Below, in pieces: positions 23,003 to 29,832 of a stretch of 33,412 bases of DNA. Source of the stretch: a bacterium (GTDB lineage Bacteria; Patescibacteriota; Minisyncoccia; UBA11713; 2-01-FULL-45-33). The stretch lies in NCBI GenBank assembly GCA_030648495.1, contig JAUSHV010000037.1, positions 1 through 33,412 on the forward strand, written 5' to 3'. Position 1 is the first letter of the stretch. Every line of letters starts with the position of its first letter. The notes below the pieces were generated by a model that saw only the letters and a list, made by a program, of their open reading frames with translations, was not told where the DNA came from and did no database searches. The position numbers and the translations under genes are program-made.

Positions 23003-23407
23003 TTATTCGGCGCCTTTGCCACTAGTTTCTATGTCTTCTAATGCTTCGAGTGATAATTTATAATAGATAAGTGCGCATTTTTTCTGTCTAAGTCCTTCTT
23101 GCCAATTCAATATAGTAATTTTGTCAGTACCTTTTGTTTGCATTCTTTCTATTTCTCTTTCGGTTTCTTTAACTTCTTCTGATACAAACTCCAACATGCC
23201 AACAAGATTTTTATTAAGCGTCTCTCTTTCGACTCCTGGTACCATTTTCAAAACATCATAAAAAGCATCTCGAATATTAACCTTAAAATCACCGCCCTTC
23301 TCTAATAATTGATCTGGAGTTTCTTCTGGCGGTAACACCTCTGGGTTTATTGCCTTATTTCCGCCAGATGTTTCTGCGGGTAATTGTTTTGGAATTTTTT
23401 CATCCAT
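23003..23407 (-). CDS. Small soluble helical protein of unknown function
   Basis: 134 residues. A Pro/Glu-rich, probably unstructured start (AETSGGNKAINPEVLPPEET) precedes a helical body. KNLVGMLEFVSEEVKETERE and the following ERMQTKG suggest a short coiled coil. No membrane helix, signal peptide or catalytic motif is visible. I recognise no family. It lies between tRNA-Lys and a second copy of the tRNA 3' end (22790), so it may be the cargo of a small integrated element. AT-rich -10 candidates such as TAGATA occur just before the ATG. Confidence 0.6.
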   Translation of the reverse strand: MDEKIPKQLPAETSGGNKAINPEVLPPEETPDQLLEKGGDFKVNIRDAFYDVLKMVPGVERETLNKNLVGMLEFVSEEVKETEREIERMQTKGTDKITILNWQEGLRQKKCALIYYKLSLEALEDIETSGKGAE

Positions 23408-23487
23408 ATATCTATGCTACTAAAAAATTCGAATGTCTACTAGACTCTTAAACTCGAAACTTAGATTTAACTCGATTTTTGAACTAG

Positions 23488-23560
23488 TCCGCCCGGTTGG
23501 AATCGAACCAACGACCGTCTCCTTAAAAGGGAGCTGCTCTACCGACTGAGCTACGGGCGG
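23488..23560 (-). tRNA. tRNA-Lys (anticodon TTT)
   Basis: A full cloverleaf can be drawn. Acceptor CCGCCCG pairs with CGGGCGG, the D-arm is GCTC/GAGC, the anticodon loop CTTTTAA gives TTT, and the T-arm is GTTGG-TTCGATT-CCAAC. The anticodon stem has one mismatch at its outer pair. The discriminator is A and CCA is not encoded, unlike tRNA-Gln in this window. Its first 10 nt also encode the stop of the GIY-YIG gene. Confidence 0.95.
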
Positions 23561-23817
23561 ATATTTTGAATTAAATTTTTAATAAACTCTCTTCCTCTAT
23601 AACTTTTTAATTGCTTTTCTCTTTTCAGTGCCTCTTGTCTGGTTTGATAATCTTCTTTATGTACCAGCTTCCATGGACCCTTATTTTGCCTAGTGAATTG
23701 ACTCAAATGCGTTTCATCTAAGGCGTTGTGCTGTTTTAGTCTAGCTTCTAAATCAGCAGTTTGGCCTATATAGATTTTGCAGTTTGATTTGCTAACTATG
23801 GCATATACCGTAAACAT
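23551..23817 (-). CDS. Small GIY-YIG nuclease-family protein, 3' end inside tRNA-Lys
   Basis: 88 residues, nearly the whole being a GIY-YIG domain of the UPF0213/YhbQ size class. VYAIVSKSNCKIYIGQT holds the paired VYx/YIG motif, LEARLKQHN the conserved arginine, and TRQEALKREKQLKS the metal-binding glutamate region. It should be a single-domain endonuclease without its own DNA-recognition domain. The last two residues (RP) and the TAG stop are encoded by nucleotides 1-10 of tRNA-Lys on the same strand. Upstream (23844-23883) lies a broken copy of the tRNA 5' half. A TATAAT (23829-23834) ends 11 nt before the ATG. A role in mobility is inferred from this context. Confidence 0.85.
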   Translation of the reverse strand: MFTVYAIVSKSNCKIYIGQTADLEARLKQHNALDETHLSQFTRQNKGPWKLVHKEDYQTRQEALKREKQLKSYRGREFIKNLIQNIRP

Positions 23818-23828
23818 TTTATTTAATC

Positions 23829-23834
23829 ATTATA
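23829..23834 (-). promoter_or_regulatory. -10 box of the GIY-YIG gene and probably tRNA-Lys
   Basis: TATAAT on the minus strand, 11 nt before the ATG at 23817. Its -35 region falls within the tRNA fragment. No other promoter for tRNA-Lys is evident. Confidence 0.45.
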
Positions 23835-23843
23835 TCATTGAAA

Positions 23844-23883
23844 CTGCTCTACCTCCGCCAGCTGGCGGATGAGCTACGGGCGG
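23844..23883 (-). pseudogene. tRNA-Lys 5'-half fragment interrupted by a palindrome
   Basis: On the minus strand CCGCCCGTAGCTCA (14 nt) matches the first 14 nt of the intact tRNA-Lys, and GGTAGAGCAG (10 nt) matches the rest of the D-arm. Between them the D-loop holds the 16-bp perfect palindrome TCCGCCAGCTGGCGGA. The copy stops at the anticodon stem, so it cannot make a tRNA. It lies directly upstream of the GIY-YIG gene. Confidence 0.8.
23854..23869. repeat. 16-bp perfect palindrome within the tRNA fragment
   Basis: TCCGCCAGCTGGCGGA is its own reverse complement. Its arms share TCCGCC/GGCGGA with the pair of hairpins inside aspS (28718-28747). Confidence 0.8.
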
Positions 23884-23958
23884 GAAAAGACACACTTTAT
23901 TTTGACGTATTTTAGTCGAATATGCAAATATTATTTTAATAAAAAGGCCATAACTAAA

Positions 23959-24510
23959 TTAATAGCTATAGCCATTTTTGAGTCTGATAATATGTCTGGA
24001 TATTTTTTTAACGATTTTATTAGATATTTTTATTTCAATGATTGCGGCTATCAAAATTATTATCAAAGCGCTTAAGGCAAGGATGATGTCGTTCTTCCTT
24101 AATATGAAAATTGTCCATAACAAATTTATTCCATAGAGCTCAGGTAGAGAGTGTGCGGCAAGCATATAGAATAATTCTTTCAGCGAAAAACCATCGTCCA
24201 GAATTAAACTCAGACACTTTCCGTGTGCGCCTATATTGCTAGCATAATAAACAATTAGAAAGCCCAGACCGAGTATATAAAAATTGTCCCAAACATATAG
24301 AATAATAAAACTCAAAAATGGGGGCCAAGCATTATTTATCCAAACCATCCATACTTTTTCATTAATTATTCCGTTTTTAGCCAAGTAATTCAACATAACC
24401 CCTCTATTGGAGCGGCGATGTTTGCGCGTGATGAAGACGAAAGATATTGTTAGCAAAATTTGCGCGACCGATAGAAGCGCGGCTGTGAGCAAGAGCCTGA
24501 TTTCCGGCAT
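23959..24510 (-). CDS. Polytopic membrane protein, possibly SpoIIM-like
   Basis: 183 residues from ATG 24510, chosen over the adjacent TTG at 24513 because GGGAGG lies 7 nt upstream. Four to five membrane helices are predicted. AAHSLPELYGINLLWTIF loosely recalls the HGxxELPA motif of SpoIIM/YbeZ-type membrane proteins, but the match is short. It ends in a basic tail (KIVKKISRHIIRLKNG). It has a strong promoter and a leader of about 30 nt, unlike most genes here, and is divergent from the amidinotransferase-fold gene. Confidence 0.65.
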   Translation of the reverse strand: MPEIRLLLTAALLSVAQILLTISFVFITRKHRRSNRGVMLNYLAKNGIINEKVWMVWINNAWPPFLSFIILYVWDNFYILGLGFLIVYYASNIGAHGKCLSLILDDGFSLKELFYMLAAHSLPELYGINLLWTIFILRKNDIILALSALIIILIAAIIEIKISNKIVKKISRHIIRLKNGYSY

Positions 24511-24544
24511 CAAAGAACCTCCCGTGTGTTTGGCGTCTTTTTAG

Positions 24545-24574
24545 AAGATAGCATAGATTGTAACAATTTGTCAA
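24545..24574 (-). promoter_or_regulatory. Sigma-70-type promoter of the SpoIIM-like gene
   Basis: TTGACA (24569-24574), 18-nt spacer, TGcTATCTT with an extended -10 (hexamer 24545-24550). The leader contains GGGAGG ahead of ATG 24510. Confidence 0.7.
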
Positions 24575-24628
24575 GTTTGCCAGATTTGGTCTAAGAGGTA
24601 TAAGCTTTAGATAGATTAGGCTTTGAAA

Positions 24629-25468
24629 ATGACAATAAACAGCGCCACAGTTAAAAAGCAGGTTTTTATGATTGAGCCTACACATTTTGAGGTTATTTAT
24701 AATATAAATCCCGCCATGGCCGAAACTTTAGAAAAAGGTCAAAAGATCAAAAAAAAGCCAGCAAGGCGGGAATGGGAAGGTCTTAGAAATATTTATACGG
24801 ATAATGGTCTCGAGCGTGTTGGTATGGACTCAATCAAAGGCCTCCCGGATATTGTTTTTACTGCAAACGGCGGCTTTGCGCATAACGGCAGAATTGTGAT
24901 GGGGCGGTTTAAGTATCCTGAACGCCAGCCTGAATCGGAACATTTTTATAAATGGTTTACCGAAAATGAATATGAAACCGTACGGATAGATGAAGATTTC
25001 GAAGGCGGAGGAGATATGCTTTTGTGGCAGGGCAAATTCATCGGCGGGCACGGTTTTAGATCAACTTTTGACGGAATTAAAACCGCGGCAAGCTTCGCGA
25101 CTTTTTGGGGCAAAGAAGATGATTTAGTTCCCTTGAAATTAATCGACCCCAGATTTTATCATTTAGATACTTGTTTTTGTCCGATAGGCGAGCACGCTTT
25201 TTATTTTCCTGGCGCTATCGCGCCCGACTCCTGTGAGGCATTACTGAAGCTCGGCAAAGCAGTTCCCGTTAGCGAAGCAGATGCGTTGAAGATGGTCTGC
25301 AACGGAGTATATTTTGAAGGTTCGTCCGGACCAAAATTCGTTGTCAACGATATCAGTAGAAAGCTGGAAAAGATGCTCGAAAAATGGGGCATTGAAACTA
25401 TCATCAACAAAACCTCTGAATTCCAAAAATCCGGCGGCTCAAATCGCTGTCTCTCGCTTTTTCTCTAA
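24629..25468 (+). CDS. Amidinotransferase-fold hydrolase (arginine deiminase/dimethylargininase-like)
   Basis: 279 residues from ATG 24629. The protein has the beta/alpha-propeller pattern of guanidino-group enzymes: LPDIVFTANGGF with the substrate-binding Asp, GGGDMLLW, YHLDTCFCPIG with catalytic His178, and SGGSNRC with nucleophile Cys274 close to the C-terminus. Dimethylargininase and ornithine/arginine-modifying members share the size and the C-terminal cysteine. The reaction is hydrolysis or transfer at an arginine-like guanidinium; the exact substrate is unknown. No arcB, arcC or transporter gene accompanies it, so it is not part of a standard arginine deiminase operon. A strong terminator follows. 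Confidence 0.82.
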   Translation: MTINSATVKKQVFMIEPTHFEVIYNINPAMAETLEKGQKIKKKPARREWEGLRNIYTDNGLERVGMDSIKGLPDIVFTANGGFAHNGRIVMGRFKYPERQPESEHFYKWFTENEYETVRIDEDFEGGGDMLLWQGKFIGGHGFRSTFDGIKTAASFATFWGKEDDLVPLKLIDPRFYHLDTCFCPIGEHAFYFPGAIAPDSCEALLKLGKAVPVSEADALKMVCNGVYFEGSSGPKFVVNDISRKLEKMLEKWGIETIINKTSEFQKSGGSNRCLSLFL

Positions 25469-25471
25469 ATA

Positions 25472-25498
25472 CCCTTGCAAAGCAAGGGTTTTTGTTTT
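25472..25498 (+). terminator. Rho-independent terminator after the amidinotransferase-fold gene
   Basis: Perfect 7-bp stem CCCTTGC/GCAAGGG with an AAA loop, then TTTTTGTTTT. Confidence 0.9.
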
Positions 25499-25538
25499 AT
25501 GCTTTACAAAGATATTGAAAGTGAAAGAGGTACGCATC

Positions 25539-26075
25539 ATGCATGGAAGAAAAATCGCTATTGAAAGATTTTTAGAAGTCGCTCTGCCCGAAGATATGGT
25601 TTTGCCAGATGGCGAGCTAAGATTTTTTGTAGAACAGGATATAAACGATTTAATTTTGGAGAGAAAGCCCTTTTTTTGGATTGATAAAGCAGTAAGCATA
25701 GGAACTGATTTTATGCTTACTTCGACGCTGGTTACTGCGGCACATTGCGAAGGGCATTACCCGGGCTATCCAGTCGTGCCATTGATTGAAATAGGCCGAG
25801 TAGCCGCGCAAACTGGTTTTTTTCTTGTAACCATAAATATGCCGGCAGATCAAGAGACAATCGCGGTCGGTTCAGATAAATTTTATCCCAAAATTAATGA
25901 ATTTATAGATACGCCGGCAATTCTTTTGGCAAAAGCCCAAAAAACTCATTATACAGCAGGCTTCTATTTTGTTGATATTGTGATTTATGTAGACCAGAAA
26001 ACTGTTGCTTTAGCAAAAAATGTGGTTTATGGCACTAAGCCCAAGTCAGAAATATTGGCAAAAGTTAAAGCCTAG
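25539..26075 (+). CDS. FabZ-like hot-dog fold protein with an altered active site
   Basis: 178 residues from ATG 25539; AGAGG 8 nt upstream supports it, and the longer frame upstream overlaps another gene and a terminator. RKPFFWIDKAV and CEGHYPGYPVVP follow the FabZ (3-hydroxyacyl-ACP dehydratase) pattern, with His73 at the catalytic position. Aligning GHYPG through AAQTG without gaps puts Arg87 where FabZ has its catalytic glutamate, so ordinary dehydratase activity is doubtful; the protein might bind acyl chains or do other chemistry. No other fatty-acid gene lies nearby. A terminator follows, making this a single-gene unit. Confidence 0.72.
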   Translation: MHGRKIAIERFLEVALPEDMVLPDGELRFFVEQDINDLILERKPFFWIDKAVSIGTDFMLTSTLVTAAHCEGHYPGYPVVPLIEIGRVAAQTGFFLVTINMPADQETIAVGSDKFYPKINEFIDTPAILLAKAQKTHYTAGFYFVDIVIYVDQKTVALAKNVVYGTKPKSEILAKVKA

Positions 26076-26100
26076 GCAGAAAGCCCGGGCTTTTTTATTT
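26068..26100 (+). terminator. Rho-independent terminator after the hot-dog protein gene
   Basis: AAGCCTAGGC pairs with GCCCGGGCTT (one wobble, one mismatch) around AGAAA, followed by a T run. The left arm overlaps the stop codon. Confidence 0.85.
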
Positions 26101-26113
26101 GGCTTAACTCGAT

Positions 26114-26119
26114 TATAAT
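26114..26119 (+). promoter_or_regulatory. -10 box of the histidine kinase-aspS operon
   Basis: TATAAT ends 7 nt before the ATG at 26127, with no Shine-Dalgarno sequence. This is a leaderless arrangement. Confidence 0.55.
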
Positions 26120-26126
26120 TATATTT

Positions 26127-27788
26127 ATGAATTTCTTCCAGATATTAATCCTTTCGATGTCGGTTTTGAATATTGTTTTTGCTTTTATACTCTATTTGCA
26201 CAGCAAAAAATCAATCTCGGAAGGGCTTTTTGCATTTTTAACTCTAAATGTAGGCATCTGGTCTTTAGCAATTTTTTTGATTAATTATCCAAATATAGAT
26301 TTAAGTTATTTAAAGTTTGGGATACTATTGCATTATTTTGCCGGCAATTTAATATTTTTATCATTTTTTTGGTTTGTTTTATTTTACCAAAGAGAAGAGG
26401 TGGCGGTTCATCTAATTTGGCCAATTTTGCTCAGTATAGGGGATTTTACTTTGCTATTTTTTATGGTTTTTTCTAAATTTATTTTTGTGGATATTGTGAA
26501 AGCCGCCACTTTAAGCGAAAGTATGGTTTTTAATAAAGCAGGATATCTTTTTTATTCAGTGTTTTTATTCAGCTTGTTTATGGCGGCAGAACTGATTATG
26601 TGGAGGCGCTTTAAAAACTCAACAGATTTGCTCCGCAAACATTTGAAATATATTATCCTAGGAACTTCGGTTGCCGGACTTCTTGGACAGACGACCAATT
26701 TAATATTACCCGCTTTCGGTATTTTCTTTGGGTTTGCCATTGGGCCGGTACTCTCCACTATTTTCATCGGAATAATAGGATACGCGGTATTACGGCACGG
26801 ACTTTTCAATCTAAAAATAATAGCTACGGAAATTTTCACTTTGATTTTAGTTATAACAATATCGGCGCAACTGCTTACTTCTCAAAGCCAATTTGAAATT
26901 GTAAGCAGAGGTTTTGTTTTATTGGTGGCGGTGGTATTCGGCTACTTTCTTATCCGCAGCGTATATCAAGAGGTCCGTTCCAAAGAAAAGATTGAAAATC
27001 TGGCGAATAGCCTTGAGGCTGCCAATGTTGAATTAAAACGCCTTGACCAGGCAAAATCAGAATTTATTTCCATTGCTTCGCACCAATTACGTACGCCTCT
27101 CACGATAATCAAAGGCTATCTTTCGATGATTCGCGAGGGTAGTTTCGGCAAAGTTTCCACGGACATATCTTCAACCGTTAATAAAGTGTATCTCTCCAAC
27201 GAACGGCTTATAAAATTGGTCAACGATCTTCTGGATTTGTCGCGGATGGAATCTGGAAAAATGAAATATGAATTTGCTGAAACGAATCTGGAAGAGATTA
27301 TCGAGTCTACGGTTGATGAGTTCCAGTTGCCGGCAAAAGACAAAAATATAAAGATTACCTGGAAAGAAGGCGGCAATGATATGCCTAAAATCTGGGGAGA
27401 TGCCTGGAAGCTGCGGCAGGTTATTTTCAATTTGATAGATAACGCTTTGAAATACAGCCACGACGACGATATTGAAATAAAGCTCGAAAAAGAAGATGAT
27501 AGTCTTAAGCTCAGTGTCCGCGACAGCGGCATAGGAATGACCAAGGAAACTATCGGCAATATCTTTCAAAAATTTTCCCGCGGGCGCGAAAGCACTGTTG
27601 CCAAAGTAAATGCGGTCGGAGTCGGGCTCGGGCTTTACATCGCCAAACGCATTGTTGATGACCATGGCGGGAAAATCTGGGTTGAGTCGCCTGGGGAGGG
27701 CAAAGGAAGTGTGTTTTATGTCAGACTTCCACTTGTCAGTGCTGTAAAAAGAAACAGTCAAATGAACGAATTTATAGAAAAAATATGA
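26127..27788 (+). CDS. Sensor histidine kinase with multi-helix N-terminal membrane domain (HisKA_7TM-like)
   Basis: 553 residues. About eight to nine membrane helices occupy residues 1-290, in the pattern of 7TM histidine-kinase N-domains. A coiled linker (EKIENLANSLEAANVELKRL) leads to the HisKA domain with phospho-acceptor His319 in SHQLRTPL. The ATPase domain has N-box NLIDNALKYS (N435, N439), G1 box DSGIGM starting at D466, and G2 box GVGLGLYI. It would autophosphorylate on His319 and pass phosphate to a response regulator, but none is encoded in the window, so it is an orphan here. The stimulus is unknown. Its stop overlaps the aspS start, an unusual pairing. Confidence 0.9.
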   Translation: MNFFQILILSMSVLNIVFAFILYLHSKKSISEGLFAFLTLNVGIWSLAIFLINYPNIDLSYLKFGILLHYFAGNLIFLSFFWFVLFYQREEVAVHLIWPILLSIGDFTLLFFMVFSKFIFVDIVKAATLSESMVFNKAGYLFYSVFLFSLFMAAELIMWRRFKNSTDLLRKHLKYIILGTSVAGLLGQTTNLILPAFGIFFGFAIGPVLSTIFIGIIGYAVLRHGLFNLKIIATEIFTLILVITISAQLLTSQSQFEIVSRGFVLLVAVVFGYFLIRSVYQEVRSKEKIENLANSLEAANVELKRLDQAKSEFISIASHQLRTPLTIIKGYLSMIREGSFGKVSTDISSTVNKVYLSNERLIKLVNDLLDLSRMESGKMKYEFAETNLEEIIESTVDEFQLPAKDKNIKITWKEGGNDMPKIWGDAWKLRQVIFNLIDNALKYSHDDDIEIKLEKEDDSLKLSVRDSGIGMTKETIGNIFQKFSRGRESTVAKVNAVGVGLGLYIAKRIVDDHGGKIWVESPGEGKGSVFYVRLPLVSAVKRNSQMNEFIEKI

Positions 27789-29194
27789 TGAGAAAATTAA
27801 ATCTTAGCCAGGTTTCTCAATATCTCGATAAAGAAGTCGAGCTTTTTGGTTGGATAGATGTGAGGCGCGACCACGGTAAGCTGATATTTTTGGATTTAAG
27901 AGATCGCTCGGGAAAAGTTCAATTGGTTGTTGCTCCGTCCGACAAAGAAACTCATGCTATAGCCTCGGGTCTCCGTCCAGAATGGGTCATAAAAATAACT
28001 GGCATTGTTGCAAGTCGTCCGGAAGGAATGGTCAACCTAAAAGAAGGGATGAGCGGGAAAATAGAAGTTAAGGTGTCAAAAATAGAAGTGTTGTCCGAAG
28101 CAAAAACGCCTCCGTTTGCGCTAGATTCCGACGGGCGCGAAATTGACGAGGAAATAAGATTGAAATATCGTTATCTTGATTTAAGAAGAGCGCGCTTGCA
28201 AAAAAACTTGATTTTGCGGAGCGAATTTTTAAAACATATCCGCGACTTTTTATACAATAAAGATTTTTTGGAAATAGAGACACCGATGCTTACAAAATCT
28301 ACTCCCGAAGGCTCGCGCGATTTCGTTGTGCCTTCAAGATTGCATTCCGGAAAATTTTATGCTTTGCCGCAGAGTCCACAGCAATATAAACAGCTTTTGA
28401 TGGTTGCCGGGTTTGAAAGATATTTTCAGATAGCCCGAGCCATGCGGGACGAAGATACCAGAGCCGACAGGGGATTGGAGCACACTCAAATTGATCTCGA
28501 GATGAGTTTTGTTGAGCAGAAGGATGTGATGAGCTTGGTTGAGGAGATGGTAATTTTTGCTTCTGAAAAAATCGGACAAAAAATAATGCAAAAACCATTC
28601 CCGATTTTCACTTATGACGAAGCCATGGAAAAATTTAAAGCGGATAAATTTGATTTGCGCGCGGACAAAGATTCTAAAGAGCTTGCTTTTGCCTGGGTGG
28701 TGGATTTTCCGGTTTTTTCCGCCGAAGGCGGATCCGCCTCTGGCGGAGAAAAAGCCTTAACCTATTCGCATAATCCCTTTACAGCACCTAAGGCAGACCA
28801 TGTTGAGAATTTGTTGCTGGGGAAAAATTTGGAGCTATTAACATCGTTGCAGTATGATCTTGTTTGTAATGGCCACGAAGTCGGTGGCGGTGGGATACGC
28901 ATAAATAAACCGGAGGTTTTGGAAAAAGTTTTTGAAATCCTAGGGCATTCTAAAGAAGAGATTAGAGAAAAGTTTGGGCATATGCTGGATGCTTTTGAAT
29001 ACGGAGCTCCGCCCCACGGTGGCATTGCCTTGGGGCTAGATCGTCTCATTATGATGTTCCAAGGTGAAGAAGCTCTCCGCGAAGTGGTCGCTTTCCCGCT
29101 CACAGGCGACGGCCGAGACCCAATGATGGACTCTCCCTCTACCCTAACAAAAAAACAGCTCGAAGAGCTTCATATTAAGGTGGAGGAAAAATAA
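27785..29194 (+). CDS. aspS: Aspartyl-tRNA synthetase, compact form without GAD domain
   Basis: 469 residues (or 468 from the adjacent second ATG). It charges tRNA-Asp, or tRNA-Asp and tRNA-Asn if non-discriminating. The N-terminal OB-fold anticodon domain has FGWIDVRRDHGKLIFLDLRD. Class II motif 2 is around FERYFQIARAMRDED, and motif 3 is GGIALGLDRL (412-421). Bacterial AspRS is normally near 590 residues owing to a GAD insertion between motifs 2 and 3. Here the sequence goes from DKFDLRADKDSKE straight to LAFAWVVDFPVF, so that insertion is missing. Two tandem palindromes (28718-28747) sit just after FPVF in the frame. Motif 2, FRAMRDED-like, supports bacterial ancestry. Confidence 0.93.
   Translation: MMRKLNLSQVSQYLDKEVELFGWIDVRRDHGKLIFLDLRDRSGKVQLVVAPSDKETHAIASGLRPEWVIKITGIVASRPEGMVNLKEGMSGKIEVKVSKIEVLSEAKTPPFALDSDGREIDEEIRLKYRYLDLRRARLQKNLILRSEFLKHIRDFLYNKDFLEIETPMLTKSTPEGSRDFVVPSRLHSGKFYALPQSPQQYKQLLMVAGFERYFQIARAMRDEDTRADRGLEHTQIDLEMSFVEQKDVMSLVEEMVIFASEKIGQKIMQKPFPIFTYDEAMEKFKADKFDLRADKDSKELAFAWVVDFPVFSAEGGSASGGEKALTYSHNPFTAPKADHVENLLLGKNLELLTSLQYDLVCNGHEVGGGGIRINKPEVLEKVFEILGHSKEEIREKFGHMLDAFEYGAPPHGGIALGLDRLIMMFQGEEALREVVAFPLTGDGRDPMMDSPSTLTKKQLEELHIKVEEK
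28718..28747. repeat. Tandem palindromic elements inside aspS
   Basis: TCCGCC-GAA-GGCGGA (28718-28732) is followed at once by TCCGCC-TCT-GGCGGA (28733-28747). The middle is a further perfect palindrome, GGCGGATCCGCC. The insert encodes a Gly/Ser/Ala-rich loop (SAEGGSASGGE) in a region where AspRS varies, so the frame and probably the function are kept. Confidence 0.8.
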
Positions 29195-29221
29195 AAAAAC
29201 GCAGCGAAAACTGCGTTTTTT
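29194..29221. terminator. Bidirectional terminator between aspS and the M48-like gene
   Basis: AAAAAACGCAG pairs perfectly with CTGCGTTTTTT around a 6-nt loop. The A/T arms give a U-tract on either strand, serving both convergent genes. Confidence 0.9.
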
Positions 29222-29732
29222 AAATTTGTGCCGTGGCGGATTTAAATATTTTGGGATGTTTTTTGACCATCTTCTGAAGGAAATCCGCGCGGTCATCTAA
29301 TTGAGCTTTCCAAATGCGTCTTCTCCACCAGTGCATTAATTTGGTTACCTTTTGCAATAGCGACACTCCATGCACTGGGTCTATGAACTGGGCCGAGAAT
29401 GCATCGCAAAGATATTCATTGTCGGTCTCAAGCTCTTTATGAGCTATCTCGTGCATCAGACAAAAACTTATCTCTCCGTCAGAAAGTACTTTTGCCAACC
29501 TACTGCTCAGAAATATATTGGTGCTTTTCCGGTATGAATAAACTATTGAATCGTCTCGCCAATGGTACCTCAGTTTTATTGTGAGTTTCTTATGCCCGGT
29601 CAAAAAGCATAATTCGTCCAAAATAGCCTGTATATTCATGAGTAATTCCTTATTGAAAGATTTAAAAGAGAGCATTTCTACGCAAAACCGAAGTGCCAAG
29701 ATCGCGGCTAAGCAAAGCAAAGATTTTCGCAT
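29220..29732 (-). CDS. M48-like zinc metallopeptidase, small, exported or anchored
   Basis: 170 residues. A hydrophobic N-terminus (SLLCLAAILALRFCVEML) is a signal or anchor. HEIAH begins at His94 and gives two zinc-binding histidines and the catalytic glutamate; DNEYLCDAFSA downstream fits the third ligand in the ExxxD(A) motif of M48 peptidases. A basic C-terminus follows. The size suits small stand-alone M48-like proteins rather than HtpX or Ste24, which have more membrane helices. The substrate is unknown. AGGAG lies 8 nt before the ATG, and a consensus promoter precedes it. Confidence 0.72.
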   Translation of the reverse strand: MRKSLLCLAAILALRFCVEMLSFKSFNKELLMNIQAILDELCFLTGHKKLTIKLRYHWRDDSIVYSYRKSTNIFLSSRLAKVLSDGEISFCLMHEIAHKELETDNEYLCDAFSAQFIDPVHGVSLLQKVTKLMHWWRRRIWKAQLDDRADFLQKMVKKHPKIFKSATAQI

Positions 29733-29764
29733 TTTTTACACTCCTAAATTTTCAAACTAATTTA

Positions 29765-29793
29765 AGTATAGCTTACTGGGTTATCTTTGTCAA
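29765..29793 (-). promoter_or_regulatory. Consensus promoter of the M48-like gene
   Basis: TTGACA (29788-29793), 17-nt spacer, TATACT (29765-29770). A leader of about 25 nt with AGGAG precedes the ATG at 29732. Confidence 0.8.
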
Positions 29794-29817
29794 GTTCTTT
29801 TGAGTGAGGCTTTGGAG

Positions 29818-29823
29818 TAGAAT
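29818..29823 (+). promoter_or_regulatory. -10 box of the scpA operon
   Basis: TAGAAT ends 9 nt before the GTG at 29833. No Shine-Dalgarno sequence is present. It is divergent from the promoter at 29765-29793. Confidence 0.4.
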
Positions 29824-29832
29824 GGACAAATC

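Noticed and set aside
22790-23883. CRISPR-like array
   Set aside because: The repeated pieces are tRNA-derived or palindromic, unequal in length and not regularly spaced.
23869-24075. A 68-residue plus-strand frame
   Set aside because: It lies antisense to the end of the polytopic membrane protein, starts within the tRNA fragment and has no promoter or Shine-Dalgarno support.
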